Below, in pieces: positions 45,572-55,816 of a stretch of DNA of 64,000 bases. Under the pieces are notes generated by a model, which was not told the DNA's origin, searched no databases, and was given only the letters and a program-made list of their open reading frames with translations. The position numbers and the translations under genes were made by a program. This DNA is from CAYMPH01 sp964392365 (GTDB taxonomy: Bacteria; Spirochaetota; UBA4802; UBA5550). The first letter of the stretch is position 1. Every line of letters starts with the position of its first letter. Where the stretch lies: the NCBI GenBank assembly GCA_964392365.1, contig CAYMPH010000012.1, positions 62,001-126,000 of the forward strand. Direction: 5' to 3'.

Positions 45572-46118
45572 GATTACTCCCAGAATTTATTATTCTATAA
45601 TTCAATATGAAATATTCATTTTATGAATATAACAAATATGTCAATATTTTTTTATCGATTTACTGATGGTCACGGCTTCGCTCGACCAGCGATATAGTTT
45701 GGTAATTGACCAATATAGTAAGATAATCGAAGATCCAGAACGTTCATCGAGCGGAGTCGAGATGTTTCGGTTGCAACAGGGGTCAGAGCATCCCTATTTA
45801 ATAGACACTTCCTTGAAAACATATATTTTTATACTCTTAAATTATAGATGATAATTGGGCTCTGACCCAAAATAGCACGAAAGCATCTCATAATCTTTAA
45901 AAGTAGACTCTAAAACTTACTTTATACAGGGGGCTCTGACCCCAGCTCTAAACAATGATCTGCGCAGAACAAATTAAAAACAAAAAATTAAAATTATATA
46001 TCTACAGATGATATAAATTTGCAAAAAAAGTAATTGAAATATTAAAGATATTTATATCATGATATTTTTTTGTCAAAAAATTGAACATATTTTCATTTAC
46101 ACACCAAAGGATAAAATA
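45572..46118. repeat. Non-coding repeat region (REP units and TCGAGCGGAGTCGAG elements)
   Basis: No gene is supported; a 61-codon frame here is made of repeats. REP units lie at 45779-45789, 45857-45868 (inverse) and 45929-45943. A second family, CTTCGCTCGACCAGCG (45676-45691) and TCGAGCGGAGTCGAGATG (45747-45764), recurs at 62420-62442. These could fold into hairpins. The region also holds the promoter of yedE and of the peptidase gene. Confidence 0.8.
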
Positions 46119-47042
46119 ATGTTTTCACCGGACATACTCACCAATTTTAAAGAAAAAAAAGAAATAATATCCAACACTACAAAAATAATTTCACACCTCG
46201 CAATAGATATTGGCGAAAGGACATTAAACAAATACGAGAATCTAGTTCAGGCCGGCGATTTTATAAAAAATTATTTTTTAAAATTCGAACACGAACCAGA
46301 AGAGGAAGCATACACTGTTCAATCAAAAAAAGTTTATAACATAATAACTGAAATAAAAGGCTATGAAGAGCCTGAAAAAATAATAATTCTCGGTGCTCAT
46401 TATGATACAGTTGAAGGCACACCCGGCGCTGATGACAACGCTTCAGCTATAGCAGGTCTGCTTGAAATTTACAGGCTGGCTTCAAAATTTAAATTCAAAA
46501 AAACCATACGCTTTGTTTCATTTACGCTTGAGGAACCGCCGTATTTTCAGACCCCCGAAATGGGCAGCATGGTGCACGCAAAAGGATGCAAAAGCAGAAA
46601 AGAAAATATAGAACTGATGATATGTCTTGAAATGATCGGCTTTGGAAGTAAAAAATGCGAGCAGAAATTTCCAAATGATGACTTCAGAAAAAAATATCCT
46701 CCATATGGAGACTATCTAGCTGTTGTTGCTATACCATCATTAAGCCAGCAGGTATTTGCATGGAAGAAAAGTTATAACGCACACGCCAAACATAAGATAT
46801 ATGATTTGATTGCACCTGCTTCAATTCGCGGAATAGATTTATCCGATCATGCATCATTCATTAAAAACGGTTTTCCTGCAATTATGATAACAGATACGGG
46901 TTTTTACAGAAACAGCAACTACCATCAAAGCACGGACACTGCTGATACAATAAATCATGATTTTCTTTATCATAATATAAGGAATTCCTTTCTTGCATTA
47001 AGGGATCTTCTTAACACTACCGATAAAAAACCGGAGGATTAA
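46119..47042 (+). CDS. M28-family zinc aminopeptidase
   Basis: This 307-residue protein has zinc ligands in GAHYDTVEGTPGADDNASA, a catalytic Glu pair in TLEEPP and the later SDHASFIKNGFPAIMITDTGFYRN block with its zinc His. These are M28 peptidase marks. There is no signal peptide, so it is probably cytoplasmic. I use the ATG at 46119, 7 nt after AAGGA; the frame extends 20 codons upstream without a ribosome site. It is followed 1 nt later by a Cys-rich gene. Confidence 0.9.
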   Translation: MFSPDILTNFKEKKEIISNTTKIISHLAIDIGERTLNKYENLVQAGDFIKNYFLKFEHEPEEEAYTVQSKKVYNIITEIKGYEEPEKIIILGAHYDTVEGTPGADDNASAIAGLLEIYRLASKFKFKKTIRFVSFTLEEPPYFQTPEMGSMVHAKGCKSRKENIELMICLEMIGFGSKKCEQKFPNDDFRKKYPPYGDYLAVVAIPSLSQQVFAWKKSYNAHAKHKIYDLIAPASIRGIDLSDHASFIKNGFPAIMITDTGFYRNSNYHQSTDTADTINHDFLYHNIRNSFLALRDLLNTTDKKPED

Positions 47043-47043
47043 G

Positions 47044-47247
47044 ATGGAATGTAAAAAAGAAAAAAATATTTCAGCATGCACGTGCACATATGAACCATGT
47101 TCAAGAAAAGGAATGTGCTGCGACTGCATTCAATACCATAAAAGATCCGGTGAATTGCCGGGATGCGTTTTCCCGTCACAGGCTGAAAAAACATATGACC
47201 GAACATACCAGCATTTCGCTCGTCTTGTTTCCCAGGGAAAAATTTGA
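47044..47247 (+). CDS. Cys-rich DUF6485-like small protein
   Basis: This 67-residue protein has nine Cys (ACTCTYEPCSRKGMCCDCIQYH and GCVF), spaced as in a small metal-binding family I recall as DUF6485. It lies between the M28 peptidase and a methyltransferase with 1-nt and overlapping junctions. Role unknown. Confidence 0.8.
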   Translation: MECKKEKNISACTCTYEPCSRKGMCCDCIQYHKRSGELPGCVFPSQAEKTYDRTYQHFARLVSQGKI

Positions 47248-48176
47248 ATCTAAACGATACTACAGATTATCATATCAATCAAATTTCAACGCTTAAATGG
47301 GAACTGACATTATCCTGCATGCTTGAAGACAGAAATAATCCCTGCAGGCAGATTTTAAAAAACAGCACCACCTACGGATCGCTTCTGTATAATTTTCTTA
47401 ATAGTAAAATTGATATCAGCAAAATAAAATCTTTAATTGAAATCGGCGGGGGATACGGCTGGCTTACGCGTGATTTTTTAAATTCAAATAAAAATTTTAA
47501 ATCTTCGATGATTGATATTTCAGAAACAATGCTCAATCTCCAAAAAAAAACACTCGCGACTTTTAATACTGAATTTATCAATTGCGATTTTCTGTCTTGC
47601 GATCCGATGCTGATAAAAAATTCAGATTTAATAATTTTAAATGAGGTTATAGGAGACTTTCCAACCATTACAGAAATGGATCTGAAAGATATAATTCAGA
47701 ATAAAGATAAAATACAAAGTACCTACGATGATGCATTAAGAATTATAAAAAAATATTCTCTTGAAACTCCTGATAAGAAATTTAATTTTAATTACGGGGC
47801 TGCAAAAGCTGTTGAAAAAATATGCAGCAATTCAATTTCATACGCTTTTATAAGCGAGCATTCCTGCGAAGCTGCAGCGCCGGATGAATACAGGGAAATT
47901 CTGAATTTCAATAAAAGTAAATTTCCTGAAGAAATAAAGCTTCTCGGTCACAGCGAGTATACAATAAAATTTTCTCATTTGGAAAAAATAGCACAAGCCT
48001 TAAGTTATAGAATAATCCGGGGCCAGTACATTGATTTTATTGATATTAATTTTAACAGCAGGGTTAATTTTGCTTTAAGATCGAATTCATCAAATGAAGA
48101 ACACGAAACCATACAGCACTTTGTTCATGACTTATATAAATATGAATATTTAATTTTGATCAATCCGGAATATTAA
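47244..48176 (+). CDS. SAM-dependent methyltransferase
   Basis: This 310-residue protein has motif I LIEIGGGYGWLTRDFL and then MIDISETML, NCDFLSCDP and LIILNEVIGDF. These are class I methyltransferase features. The start is a TTG overlapping the Cys-rich gene's TGA, with AGGGA upstream. The C-terminal half is not recognised. Substrate unknown. Confidence 0.82.
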   Translation: MNLNDTTDYHINQISTLKWELTLSCMLEDRNNPCRQILKNSTTYGSLLYNFLNSKIDISKIKSLIEIGGGYGWLTRDFLNSNKNFKSSMIDISETMLNLQKKTLATFNTEFINCDFLSCDPMLIKNSDLIILNEVIGDFPTITEMDLKDIIQNKDKIQSTYDDALRIIKKYSLETPDKKFNFNYGAAKAVEKICSNSISYAFISEHSCEAAAPDEYREILNFNKSKFPEEIKLLGHSEYTIKFSHLEKIAQALSYRIIRGQYIDFIDINFNSRVNFALRSNSSNEEHETIQHFVHDLYKYEYLILINPEY

Positions 48177-48183
48177 ATAAATA

Positions 48184-48204
48184 CTCCCCCTAATATAGGG
48201 GGAG
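48184..48204. repeat. CTCCCCCTA hairpin repeat
   Basis: CTCCCCCTA-ATA-TAGGGGGAG is a perfect 9-bp stem with a 3-base loop, followed by GGGGGTT. It lies between convergent genes (ends at 48176 and 48224), so a bidirectional terminator or a dispersed repeat is likely. Confidence 0.65.
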
Positions 48205-48223
48205 ACAGAGGGGGTTAACAGAA

Positions 48224-48415
48224 TCAGATTTTAGATGTTAATTTATTCTTTCTCTGAATAAGATGCTTATAATAAACAGCATTTGCAAGATTTTTGCTCA
48301 TCATATCCTGAAGCTTTGACTCAATCTCTTTTATTGTAAGCCTGTTAACTTTCTTCTTTTTAGCCGGTGTTGCAGCAACTTCTGCCGGTGCTCCTGCGTT
48401 TTGTTCTTCTGACAT
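48224..48415 (-). CDS. Small basic protein with Ala-rich N-terminus
   Basis: This 63-residue protein has an Ala/Pro-rich start (MSEEQNAGAPAEVAATPAKKKK) and a basic helical C-terminus (LTIKEIESKLQDMM...YYKHLIQRKNKL). The ATG at 48415 has AGGAG upstream; a longer frame to 48505 has no support. The N-terminus resembles the extension of S18 in this genome. The role is unknown, perhaps nucleic-acid binding. Confidence 0.7.
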   Translation of the reverse strand: MSEEQNAGAPAEVAATPAKKKKVNRLTIKEIESKLQDMMSKNLANAVYYKHLIQRKNKLTSKI

Positions 48416-48537
48416 TTTATATTCTCCTGCCCGAGTATTTTTACAAGGATTTATACCTTTTTTACATAACTGCATTAAATTGTAAAACAGTCCATGTTGT
48501 GTCAACAGAAAATTAAAATTTTTAAAAAGACGTTTTT

Positions 48538-49872
48538 TCAGTAATTCAGGAAAACATAACGTAAAATAAAAATTAAACCGAGAAAAATCATTACCTTGCT
48601 TATTTCACGGATTTTTCCTGTAAGTATTTTCAATACAGGATAAAATATAAATCCGAAAGCGAGACCGTCAGCAATTGAATATGTAAATGGTATGCCGATA
48701 ATTATCAGATATGCAGGGAGATATTCCGTGATATCCGAATAATCAATTTTTGACAGATGCGATATCATCATTGAACCGACCACTATAAGCGCCGGAGCAA
48801 TTACAGGATATAAAACAGTCGAGTTTACAGAAAACCCTCCTCCGAGCATTTTCACAAGTGGTTCAAAAAAAAGAGCGACTAAAAATAAAACTCCCGTAGT
48901 TACAGCAGTCAGGCCGGTTCGCCCGCCCACATTAACACCAGCGGAACTTTCAATATAAGCAGAAACAGTTGATGTTCCAAGAACAGCTCCTGCAACAGTT
49001 GCAGTTGAATCTGTGATAAGAATTCTTTTAATATTCTTTATATTTCCGTTCTTATCAACAAGCCCGGCCTGCTCAGTTACGCCTACCACAGTTCCAACTG
49101 TATCAAACATAAGCATAAACAGAAAAACAATTACTAGAGGAAGATACTTTACCGTAAATACATCCACCAGATTCATTTTCATAAAAGTAGGTTCTAATGA
49201 AGGAGGCATGCTTACTAGTCCATGAAACTCTGTAACACCAAGAGGAATTGACGCAGCTGCAGATGCAATCATGCCTATAATAAGTGCGCCCTTAATATTA
49301 AAATATTTTAAAACGCTTATCAATACAAGTCCTATTAGAGCCACAATTACATAAGACTTATCAAGATGGCCGATCTTTAAAATTCCTCCGGGAGATTTTT
49401 CCACAACACCGGCATAAACAAGACCTATGAAAGCAATAAAAAGACCTATACCTACAGTAATGCCGGATTTAAGAGATGGAGGAATTGAGTTAATCAGCAG
49501 TTCACGCACATCAAACAGAGACATCAATAAAAACAGAATTCCTGAAATAAAAACAATCCCCAGAGCAGTTTCCCACTTAACGCCCAATGCAATTACAACA
49601 GTAAAAGCAAAAAAGAAATTTTCCCCCATTACCGGCGCAAGGGCTATCGGATAATTTGCAAAAAGGCCCATCATTATCGATGCGAAGGCTGCTGATATGC
49701 ATGTCGCAGCCATTACAGCGCCGAAGTTCATGCCTGCAGACGACAGTACCGCAGGCTGAACAAATATAATATACGCCATTGTAAAAAATGTTGTTGAACC
49801 GGCTATCAGCTCTGTTTTTACAGTTGATCCGGATTCGCTGATTTTAAAAATTTTTTCAAGAAGCTGTTTCAT
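48538..49872 (-). CDS. NCS2-family purine permease (AzgA/PbuG-like)
   Basis: This 444-residue protein has about 12-13 helices and family blocks FFTMAYIIFVQPAVLSSAGM, NYPIALAPVMGENFFFAFTVV and ESSAGVNVGGRTGLTAVTTGVLF. AzgA/PbuG proteins import guanine, hypoxanthine or adenine with protons. GMGENFFFA replaces the usual GMGLNAFF, so specificity may be changed. Confidence 0.9.
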   Translation of the reverse strand: MKQLLEKIFKISESGSTVKTELIAGSTTFFTMAYIIFVQPAVLSSAGMNFGAVMAATCISAAFASIMMGLFANYPIALAPVMGENFFFAFTVVIALGVKWETALGIVFISGILFLLMSLFDVRELLINSIPPSLKSGITVGIGLFIAFIGLVYAGVVEKSPGGILKIGHLDKSYVIVALIGLVLISVLKYFNIKGALIIGMIASAAASIPLGVTEFHGLVSMPPSLEPTFMKMNLVDVFTVKYLPLVIVFLFMLMFDTVGTVVGVTEQAGLVDKNGNIKNIKRILITDSTATVAGAVLGTSTVSAYIESSAGVNVGGRTGLTAVTTGVLFLVALFFEPLVKMLGGGFSVNSTVLYPVIAPALIVVGSMMISHLSKIDYSDITEYLPAYLIIIGIPFTYSIADGLAFGFIFYPVLKILTGKIREISKVMIFLGLIFILRYVFLNY

Positions 49873-49901
49873 TTTTTTTCTCCTTGATATTACTTAAAAT
49901 T

Positions 49902-50342
49902 TTATTTTAATTTATTTTCTTTAATAAATAAATTAGCCAACCCGTTTTTAGAAAATTCTTTTTCGTACTTATCAATAAATGGACTTTCTTTTTCAATGCG
50001 CTCCTTGAAATCCATTTTTTTAACAACTGCCTGTCCGTATTTTGCTACAAAATCCCTTTTGCCTAATTCATCGGCGAGCATTTCCCAGAAACTTTCTGCA
50101 TCATAAAAAGAAATCGGATCATCCATTTCATCTTCCATCTCGATTGTCGGATAAAATTTCCCTTCATCTTCCTCTATCAGTTCTTCAACTCCGAATTCTT
50201 TATAAAAAGAATATACATACTGCTCAATCTCTTCAATATGATCCAGGTAATCATCCTCCCTTGGACCATTCGCTAAAAAATTTCCAAGATAAACAGCTTT
50301 GCATAAATTTTCATATTGCTCTTTTGTAAAATCGATCTTCAT
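49902..50342 (-). CDS. Acidic hypothetical protein
   Basis: This 146-residue acidic, soluble protein is rich in Glu, Asp and aromatics (KEQYENLCKAVYLGNFLAN; FYKEFGVEELIEEDEG). It has no signal peptide or known motif. It lies 29 nt before the purine permease on the same strand. A good ribosome site precedes the ATG. I do not recognise it. Confidence 0.75.
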   Translation of the reverse strand: MKIDFTKEQYENLCKAVYLGNFLANGPREDDYLDHIEEIEQYVYSFYKEFGVEELIEEDEGKFYPTIEMEDEMDDPISFYDAESFWEMLADELGKRDFVAKYGQAVVKKMDFKERIEKESPFIDKYEKEFSKNGLANLFIKENKLK

Positions 50343-50536
50343 TCGATAAACCTTCCATTTTTATTTTTAAAAATGAATAATATGTTCAATTTGAATTGTC
50401 AAGTTTAAAATATGAATCTTACAGCATTTAAAAAAACCATAAGACTGTAAGCTGAAAAAATAATTTGACGTAATAATTACATCTTCCATTAATAAACTTA
50501 CTGAGAAAAAAATTCTCTGAAAACCGGAGACTTAAT

Positions 50537-51043
50537 ATGAAAAAAACTCTAATCATGATACTTTTATTTTTATCAATGCTTTTATCAGCTGAGGATTTTT
50601 CATATAAATGGGGAAATATTTCATTTATATTGCCTGCAGATTTTTCTCTGCCTGAAAAAGCAGGGCTGAATTCAGTTCAGCTATCATATCCGAAAAGCTC
50701 TAATAATAAAGAACTTGCATTTATCATACTTGTCCGGTTTACACAGGAGCAGCAGAAGGAAATGAGAATGAATGATAAAGCACTGCTGGACTATGCTAAA
50801 TCAACTTACTTTGCAACAGCAAAACGTGCTGAATCAACGAAAGAAAGAATTTTTTTCGGGAAAAAAGTTAAGGGAGATATTCAGGCAAAGAATATCCCGA
50901 AGAAATCAACACTTGAAGCATATATGATAAATCTTCCATCCGGAGTAAAATTAGCTGCTGGTTTTACATTTTATGAAAACATCAATAGTAAAACATCTGA
51001 AGAAATTGTTTCCCGCTTCGCGGCAACGCTGACTGAAAAATGA
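50537..51043 (+). CDS. Secreted hypothetical protein
   Basis: This 168-residue protein has a clear signal peptide (MKKTLIMILLFLSMLLSA, cleaved near AED) and then a mixed sheet-helix domain without a recognised motif. It overlaps the following barrel protein by ATGA, so they may act together at the cell envelope. GGAG precedes the ATG. Confidence 0.75.
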   Translation: MKKTLIMILLFLSMLLSAEDFSYKWGNISFILPADFSLPEKAGLNSVQLSYPKSSNNKELAFIILVRFTQEQQKEMRMNDKALLDYAKSTYFATAKRAESTKERIFFGKKVKGDIQAKNIPKKSTLEAYMINLPSGVKLAAGFTFYENINSKTSEEIVSRFAATLTEK

Positions 51044-51648
51044 AAAAAACAATAGCATCAATTATAATTTTATTATCAGCAATTTCATCATTAAAAGCCG
51101 AAGAAGACGATATTGAAACACGTATAAAAAAGAAAATTTTCGGCGGAGGGATGCAGATTCATTTCGGTTATTCAAATATAATAACTCCATACCAGACGGT
51201 AAACAGTTTTATATTCGGAATAGGCGGAAGAGCACATTTTAATGTTTGGGATTATATCCGGATTGGAATTGGCGGCGCAGCAACAAAAACTGATTACGCG
51301 CCTTCATTTGCTGACTCTGCAGGAATGAAAAGTTTCGTTGATATGGGATACGGCGGAATCACACTTGAATTTAAATTTCACTACAAACGATTCCTTTTTT
51401 CAGCTGGCGGTCTGATTGGAGGAGGATCATACACAAGTTTAATTCTGCTATCTAAGCCGGGATCGTCTTATACTACAGCGTATACTGAAGGAGCAACTTT
51501 CGTGGGCATACCCATGATAACCTTTGAATTATTTATTACTGAATCACTTTCCGCAACTGTTATGTTCGATTATTTTTTAGGTTCAAGAATTGTTGAGGGA
51601 AATCAGTTCGGATTCAGAGGCCATATAGGCGTTATTTTTTACAAATAA
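51040..51648 (+). CDS. Predicted small outer-membrane beta-barrel protein
   Basis: This 202-residue protein has a signal peptide (MKKTIASIIILLSAISSLKA) and alternating Gly/aromatic strands (GGMQIHFGYSN; GGRAHFNVWDYIRIGIGG; FRGHIGVIFYK) that fit an eight- to ten-stranded barrel. It is translationally coupled to the secreted protein before it. Ligand unknown. Confidence 0.75.
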   Translation: MKKTIASIIILLSAISSLKAEEDDIETRIKKKIFGGGMQIHFGYSNIITPYQTVNSFIFGIGGRAHFNVWDYIRIGIGGAATKTDYAPSFADSAGMKSFVDMGYGGITLEFKFHYKRFLFSAGGLIGGGSYTSLILLSKPGSSYTTAYTEGATFVGIPMITFELFITESLSATVMFDYFLGSRIVEGNQFGFRGHIGVIFYK

Positions 51649-51682
51649 AAAACCGATAAACATTCTCTATAAGGATAAAACA

Positions 51683-53695
51683 ATGTATAAAAATTTATTT
51701 GAACCGATTAAAATAAATAATCTCGAAATTAAAAACAGAATAATATATCCGGCTCTCGGTCTGCTTTATTCTTATGATAAAAAAATAAACGATAAGTATT
51801 CTAATTTTTACATTGAACGAGCTAAGGGCGGAGCAGGTATAGTGACAGTAGGTCCTGTGGGATTTGATAAATACGGTGCAGGTCTCTTTGCTCTCTCAAT
51901 TGAAACTGACGAAGATATCCCCTCATTTAAAATTCTTTCTGACGGTATAAAAAATGAAGGTGCCAGATCCTGGATTCAGCTTTACCATGCTGGAGCCTAC
52001 ACGAAATCCGGATTTATCGGCGGAGAAAAAGCAATTGCCCCTTCAGAAATTCCATCAAGATATTCCAAAGAAACTCCGCGCGAAATGACAATCGAGGATA
52101 TTAAAACTGTTCAGGAAAATTTTGCTCTTGCAGCGCTCAGAGCAAAAGAAGCGGGTTTTGACGGAGTTGAAATTATCGGTTCAGCCGGTTACCTTATAAC
52201 ACAGTTTTTATCTCCTTTGAAAAATCAGAGAAAAGATGAATACGGCGGAAGCTTTGAAAACAGAACAAGATTTGTGAAAGAGATAATAACCCTGATACGG
52301 AAAAAAGTTGGAAAAGATTATCCTCTGTCCATCAGAATGGCAGGAAACGATTTTGTTCCTGGAAGCAACACAAGCGCAGATACTCCGGCATTTGCTAAAG
52401 TGTACGAAGAAGCCGGAATAGATCTTATTAATGTTACTGGAGGCTGGCACGAGTCAAGGGTGCCGCAGCTACCAATGGATCTTCCGAGAGCGGGGCTGAC
52501 ATACCTTGCGGCTAATATCAGAAAAAATGTTTCTATTCCTGTGGCAGCATCAAACCGCATAACTGATCCTCAACTCGCAGACCAGCTTATAAATGATGGA
52601 GTTGCTGACATGATATGCCTTGGACGGGTACTGCTGGCTGATCCATACTGGCCGCAGAAAGCATTGGAAGGCCGAGAAAACGAAATACGTCCTTGCGTTG
52701 CATGTTCACAGGGATGCACGGATACGCTTTTCAATGGAAAACCTGTTTACTGCATCACCAATCCTTTCTGCGGATTTGAAGGCGACAGGAAAATAACAAA
52801 AACCGTTTCTCCAAAAAAAGTTATGGTCATAGGTGCAGGCCCTGCAGGCATGGAAGCTGCAATCACTGCTGCTCAGGCTGGACACGACGTATCAATCTAT
52901 GACAAAGCGGACGATCTCGGCGGGCAGTTATGGATCGCAGGAACGCCTCCGCACAAACAGGAGCTATGGTCAATTGTTCATTACTATGATGAAATGCTTT
53001 TTTTAAATGATGTTGATGTTTATCTCAATACAGAAGTCACACCTGAACTGATAAAGGAAACCAAACCTGATTATATAATTTCTGCAGAGGGAGCTGAACC
53101 AGCGGTTCCGCCGATCGACGGCATCCGCAGTGATGATGTTTTATCTTCGTGGGATGTACTGAGAGACGACCCTATGCTCGGCCGGAATATTGCTGTAATA
53201 GGCGGAGGAGCAGTGGGACTTGAAACTGCACATTTTCTCGCTGCAAAGGGGACTCTTTCTCCTGAATCAGTTCATTTTCTTATCAGGCATGACGCGGAAA
53301 CATGTGATAGACTAAAAGAACTTGTTCATAACGGAACAAAGAATGTTACTGTTTTTGAAATGCTGCCTAAAGCCGGTAACGGAATAGGCCGTTCAACAAA
53401 ATGGGTAATTCTAGGAAATCTTGATCTGCACGGTGTAAAAACTATCACCGGGGCAAAAGTTCTTTCAATAAAAAACGGACTTGTCACTTATGAAAAAAAC
53501 GGAAAGACGGAAAGTATTCAATTTGATAATGTAATTAATGCTGCTGGTTCCAGATCTGTTAAGAAAATTGCAGACATTTTACCGACCCTCGGGATTCCTT
53601 TTACTGTTGCCGGCGACAGTGTAAAACCTGCTCAAATAGATGATGCAATTCATGGCGGGTTTTTTGCTGCTCTGGAGATTGATAAAAAAAAATAA
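51683..53695 (+). CDS. FMN/FAD/4Fe-4S oxidoreductase (dienoyl-CoA reductase/old-yellow-enzyme type)
   Basis: This 670-residue protein has an FMN-binding TIM barrel (residues 1-330), then Cys338, 341, 345 and 357 for a [4Fe-4S] cluster. An FAD/NAD(P) domain follows with the nucleotide motif GAGPAGM (384-390) and a second dinucleotide motif GGGAVGLE. This is the FadH/BaiCD/trimethylamine-dehydrogenase layout; substrates range from dienoyl-CoA to enones. I cannot tell which. It follows the barrel gene by 34 nt. Confidence 0.9.
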   Translation: MYKNLFEPIKINNLEIKNRIIYPALGLLYSYDKKINDKYSNFYIERAKGGAGIVTVGPVGFDKYGAGLFALSIETDEDIPSFKILSDGIKNEGARSWIQLYHAGAYTKSGFIGGEKAIAPSEIPSRYSKETPREMTIEDIKTVQENFALAALRAKEAGFDGVEIIGSAGYLITQFLSPLKNQRKDEYGGSFENRTRFVKEIITLIRKKVGKDYPLSIRMAGNDFVPGSNTSADTPAFAKVYEEAGIDLINVTGGWHESRVPQLPMDLPRAGLTYLAANIRKNVSIPVAASNRITDPQLADQLINDGVADMICLGRVLLADPYWPQKALEGRENEIRPCVACSQGCTDTLFNGKPVYCITNPFCGFEGDRKITKTVSPKKVMVIGAGPAGMEAAITAAQAGHDVSIYDKADDLGGQLWIAGTPPHKQELWSIVHYYDEMLFLNDVDVYLNTEVTPELIKETKPDYIISAEGAEPAVPPIDGIRSDDVLSSWDVLRDDPMLGRNIAVIGGGAVGLETAHFLAAKGTLSPESVHFLIRHDAETCDRLKELVHNGTKNVTVFEMLPKAGNGIGRSTKWVILGNLDLHGVKTITGAKVLSIKNGLVTYEKNGKTESIQFDNVINAAGSRSVKKIADILPTLGIPFTVAGDSVKPAQIDDAIHGGFFAALEIDKKK

Positions 53696-54007
53696 TAATC
53701 TCGGCTCATGAAAAGGTGTCAGAGCATCATTATTTTATGCACATTTTTAAAAAAATCTATATTTAATATCAAATGGATTACTTTTATACTTTGACCCTCA
53801 ATTGTTTATTTTTAGAAAACCGGTGAATAAGCAATAAGGGGTCAGAGCATGTATGTAAATTCGGGATTCTATACCATAAATGGTTTCTTCCCATCTTCTC
53901 TTCACTTCATTTTCTTGAATTATAATAAAAAATAGTAGTAGTCAAAAAAAGCCCTTCTGAAAAAATCGGCAAAAAGATGGACTCATATATTATTAAGGAA
54001 GCATTTG
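53696..54007. other. Non-coding gap with two REP units
   Basis: The 312 bases have no gene. A degenerate GGTGTCAGAGC (53715-53725) and a full GGGGTCAGAGC (53838-53848) belong to the RAYT-linked repeat family. The typA ribosome site (AAGGAAG) is at its end. Confidence 0.75.
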
Positions 54008-55816
54008 ATGACTAAAATAAAAAATATTGCAATTATCGCTCACGTTGACCACGGCAAAACAACACTGGTTGACGGAATACTGAAACAGTCCGGCGTATTC
54101 AGGGAAAACCAGAAAGTATCTGAAAGAATAATGGATTCGAATGATCTTGAAAAGGAAAAAGGAATCACCATTTTTTCAAAAAACGCCTCTTTTCCCTATA
54201 AAGGATATAAAATAAATATTGTTGATACTCCAGGACACGCGGATTTCGGAGGCGAGGTTCAGCGGATTTTGAAAATGGTGGATTCAGTTCTTCTGCTAGT
54301 TGATGCGTTCGAAGGTACAATGCCTCAGACAAAATATGTTCTGAAAAAAGCACTTGAATGCAATCTGAATCCGATTGTTGTAATAAACAAAATAGACCGC
54401 CCGAACAGCAGACCTCACGAAGTACTGGACATGGTATTCGATCTGTTCATTGAGCTCAATGCAAGCGATAAGCAGCTTGATTTCCCTGTTGTTTATGCTT
54501 CTGCAAAAAACGGTATTGCTAAATACGAAATTGAAGATTCAAACGAAGATATGATTCCGCTTTTTGAAACAATAATAAAGCATGTAAAGGAACCGGACGG
54601 CAAAATAAATCTGCCGCTTCAGTTTTTAGTTTCAGCTATAGATTACGACAATTATATCGGCAGGATAGTAACAGGTAAAATACACAACGGCCAGATTTCA
54701 ACCGGTGAAGAAGTTGCTCTTATAAAAAAAGACGGCTCCGTTGCTATAAATAAAGTAACAAAACTTTTCGCTTATGAAGGTTTAGCCAGAACTGAAATTA
54801 AAAAAGCTTATGCAGGAGATATTGTTTCACTTTCGGGATTTGATATTATTGATGTTGGTGAAACCATAGCTGACAGAAACAATCCTGTTGCACTTCCATT
54901 TATCGACATTGATGAGCCTACTCTTTGCATGACATTTCTTGTAAACGACTCTCCATTTATGGGTAAGGAAGGAAAATACGTTACATCCAGGCAGATATGG
55001 GACAGGCTTCAGAGAGAGCTTAAAGCAAATATAAGCCTCAAGGTGGAAAAGACTGATTCTGCTGAAGCATTTATTGTTAAAGGCAGAGGCGAACTTCAGC
55101 TCGCAATTCTTATTGAAAACATGCGAAGAGAAGGATACGAATTCCAGGTTTCAAAACCTGAAGTTATCTATAAGCAGATTGACGGCAAAAAACATGAACC
55201 TATGGAGCTTGCTATGGTTGATGTAGGGGATGATTTTGTCGGAGTTGTTATTGAGAAGATGGGAATCCGTAAAGGTGAAATGGTTAATATGGTTCAGGGT
55301 ACAGACGGTTATACACGCCTTGAATTTAAAATACCATCAAGAGGACTTGTCGGTTTCAGAGGAGAATTTCTAACTGATACACGGGGAACAGGAATTCTCA
55401 ATCATAGTTTTTTTGATTACGAACCATATAGAGGCCCGATCCCTACACGTAACAAGGGAGTTCTTGTTGCATTTGAGCCAGGCACATGTATGGCTTACGC
55501 TCTTGACAGTATTCAGGAAAGAGGCATTCTGTTTATCAGCCCGGGCGCCCAGGTTTATGAAGGAATGGTTGTAGGTGAAAATAACCGAGAAGAAGATCTC
55601 GTTGTAAATGTATGTAAAACAAAAAAACTCACAAACATGAGAGCCTCCGGATCAGAAGAAGCCGTAAGACTGCCCACACCAAGAAAATTCAGTCTGGAAC
55701 AGTCTCTTGAATATATAGAAGATGATGAGCTCTTAGAGGTAACACCGCAGAATATCCGAATGAGAAAAAAAGTTCTTGATAAGAACAACAGGAAGAAATC
55801 AGAGAAAACTTCCTGA
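54008..55816 (+). CDS. typA: Translational GTPase TypA/BipA
   Basis: This 602-residue ribosome-binding GTPase has G1 AHVDHGKTT, the G2 region EKGITIFSKNAS, G3 DTPGHADFGGE, G4 NKID and the C-terminal BipA-specific domain. The start ATG at 54008 follows AAGGAAG by 6 nt. It helps ribosome assembly and stress adaptation. The length is normal. Confidence 0.97.
   Translation: MTKIKNIAIIAHVDHGKTTLVDGILKQSGVFRENQKVSERIMDSNDLEKEKGITIFSKNASFPYKGYKINIVDTPGHADFGGEVQRILKMVDSVLLLVDAFEGTMPQTKYVLKKALECNLNPIVVINKIDRPNSRPHEVLDMVFDLFIELNASDKQLDFPVVYASAKNGIAKYEIEDSNEDMIPLFETIIKHVKEPDGKINLPLQFLVSAIDYDNYIGRIVTGKIHNGQISTGEEVALIKKDGSVAINKVTKLFAYEGLARTEIKKAYAGDIVSLSGFDIIDVGETIADRNNPVALPFIDIDEPTLCMTFLVNDSPFMGKEGKYVTSRQIWDRLQRELKANISLKVEKTDSAEAFIVKGRGELQLAILIENMRREGYEFQVSKPEVIYKQIDGKKHEPMELAMVDVGDDFVGVVIEKMGIRKGEMVNMVQGTDGYTRLEFKIPSRGLVGFRGEFLTDTRGTGILNHSFFDYEPYRGPIPTRNKGVLVAFEPGTCMAYALDSIQERGILFISPGAQVYEGMVVGENNREEDLVVNVCKTKKLTNMRASGSEEAVRLPTPRKFSLEQSLEYIEDDELLEVTPQNIRMRKKVLDKNNRKKSEKTS

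Noticed and set aside
45666..45851. 61-codon plus-strand frame
   Set aside because: It is built from REP and TCGAGCGGAGTCGAG repeat sequence and has no ribosome site.
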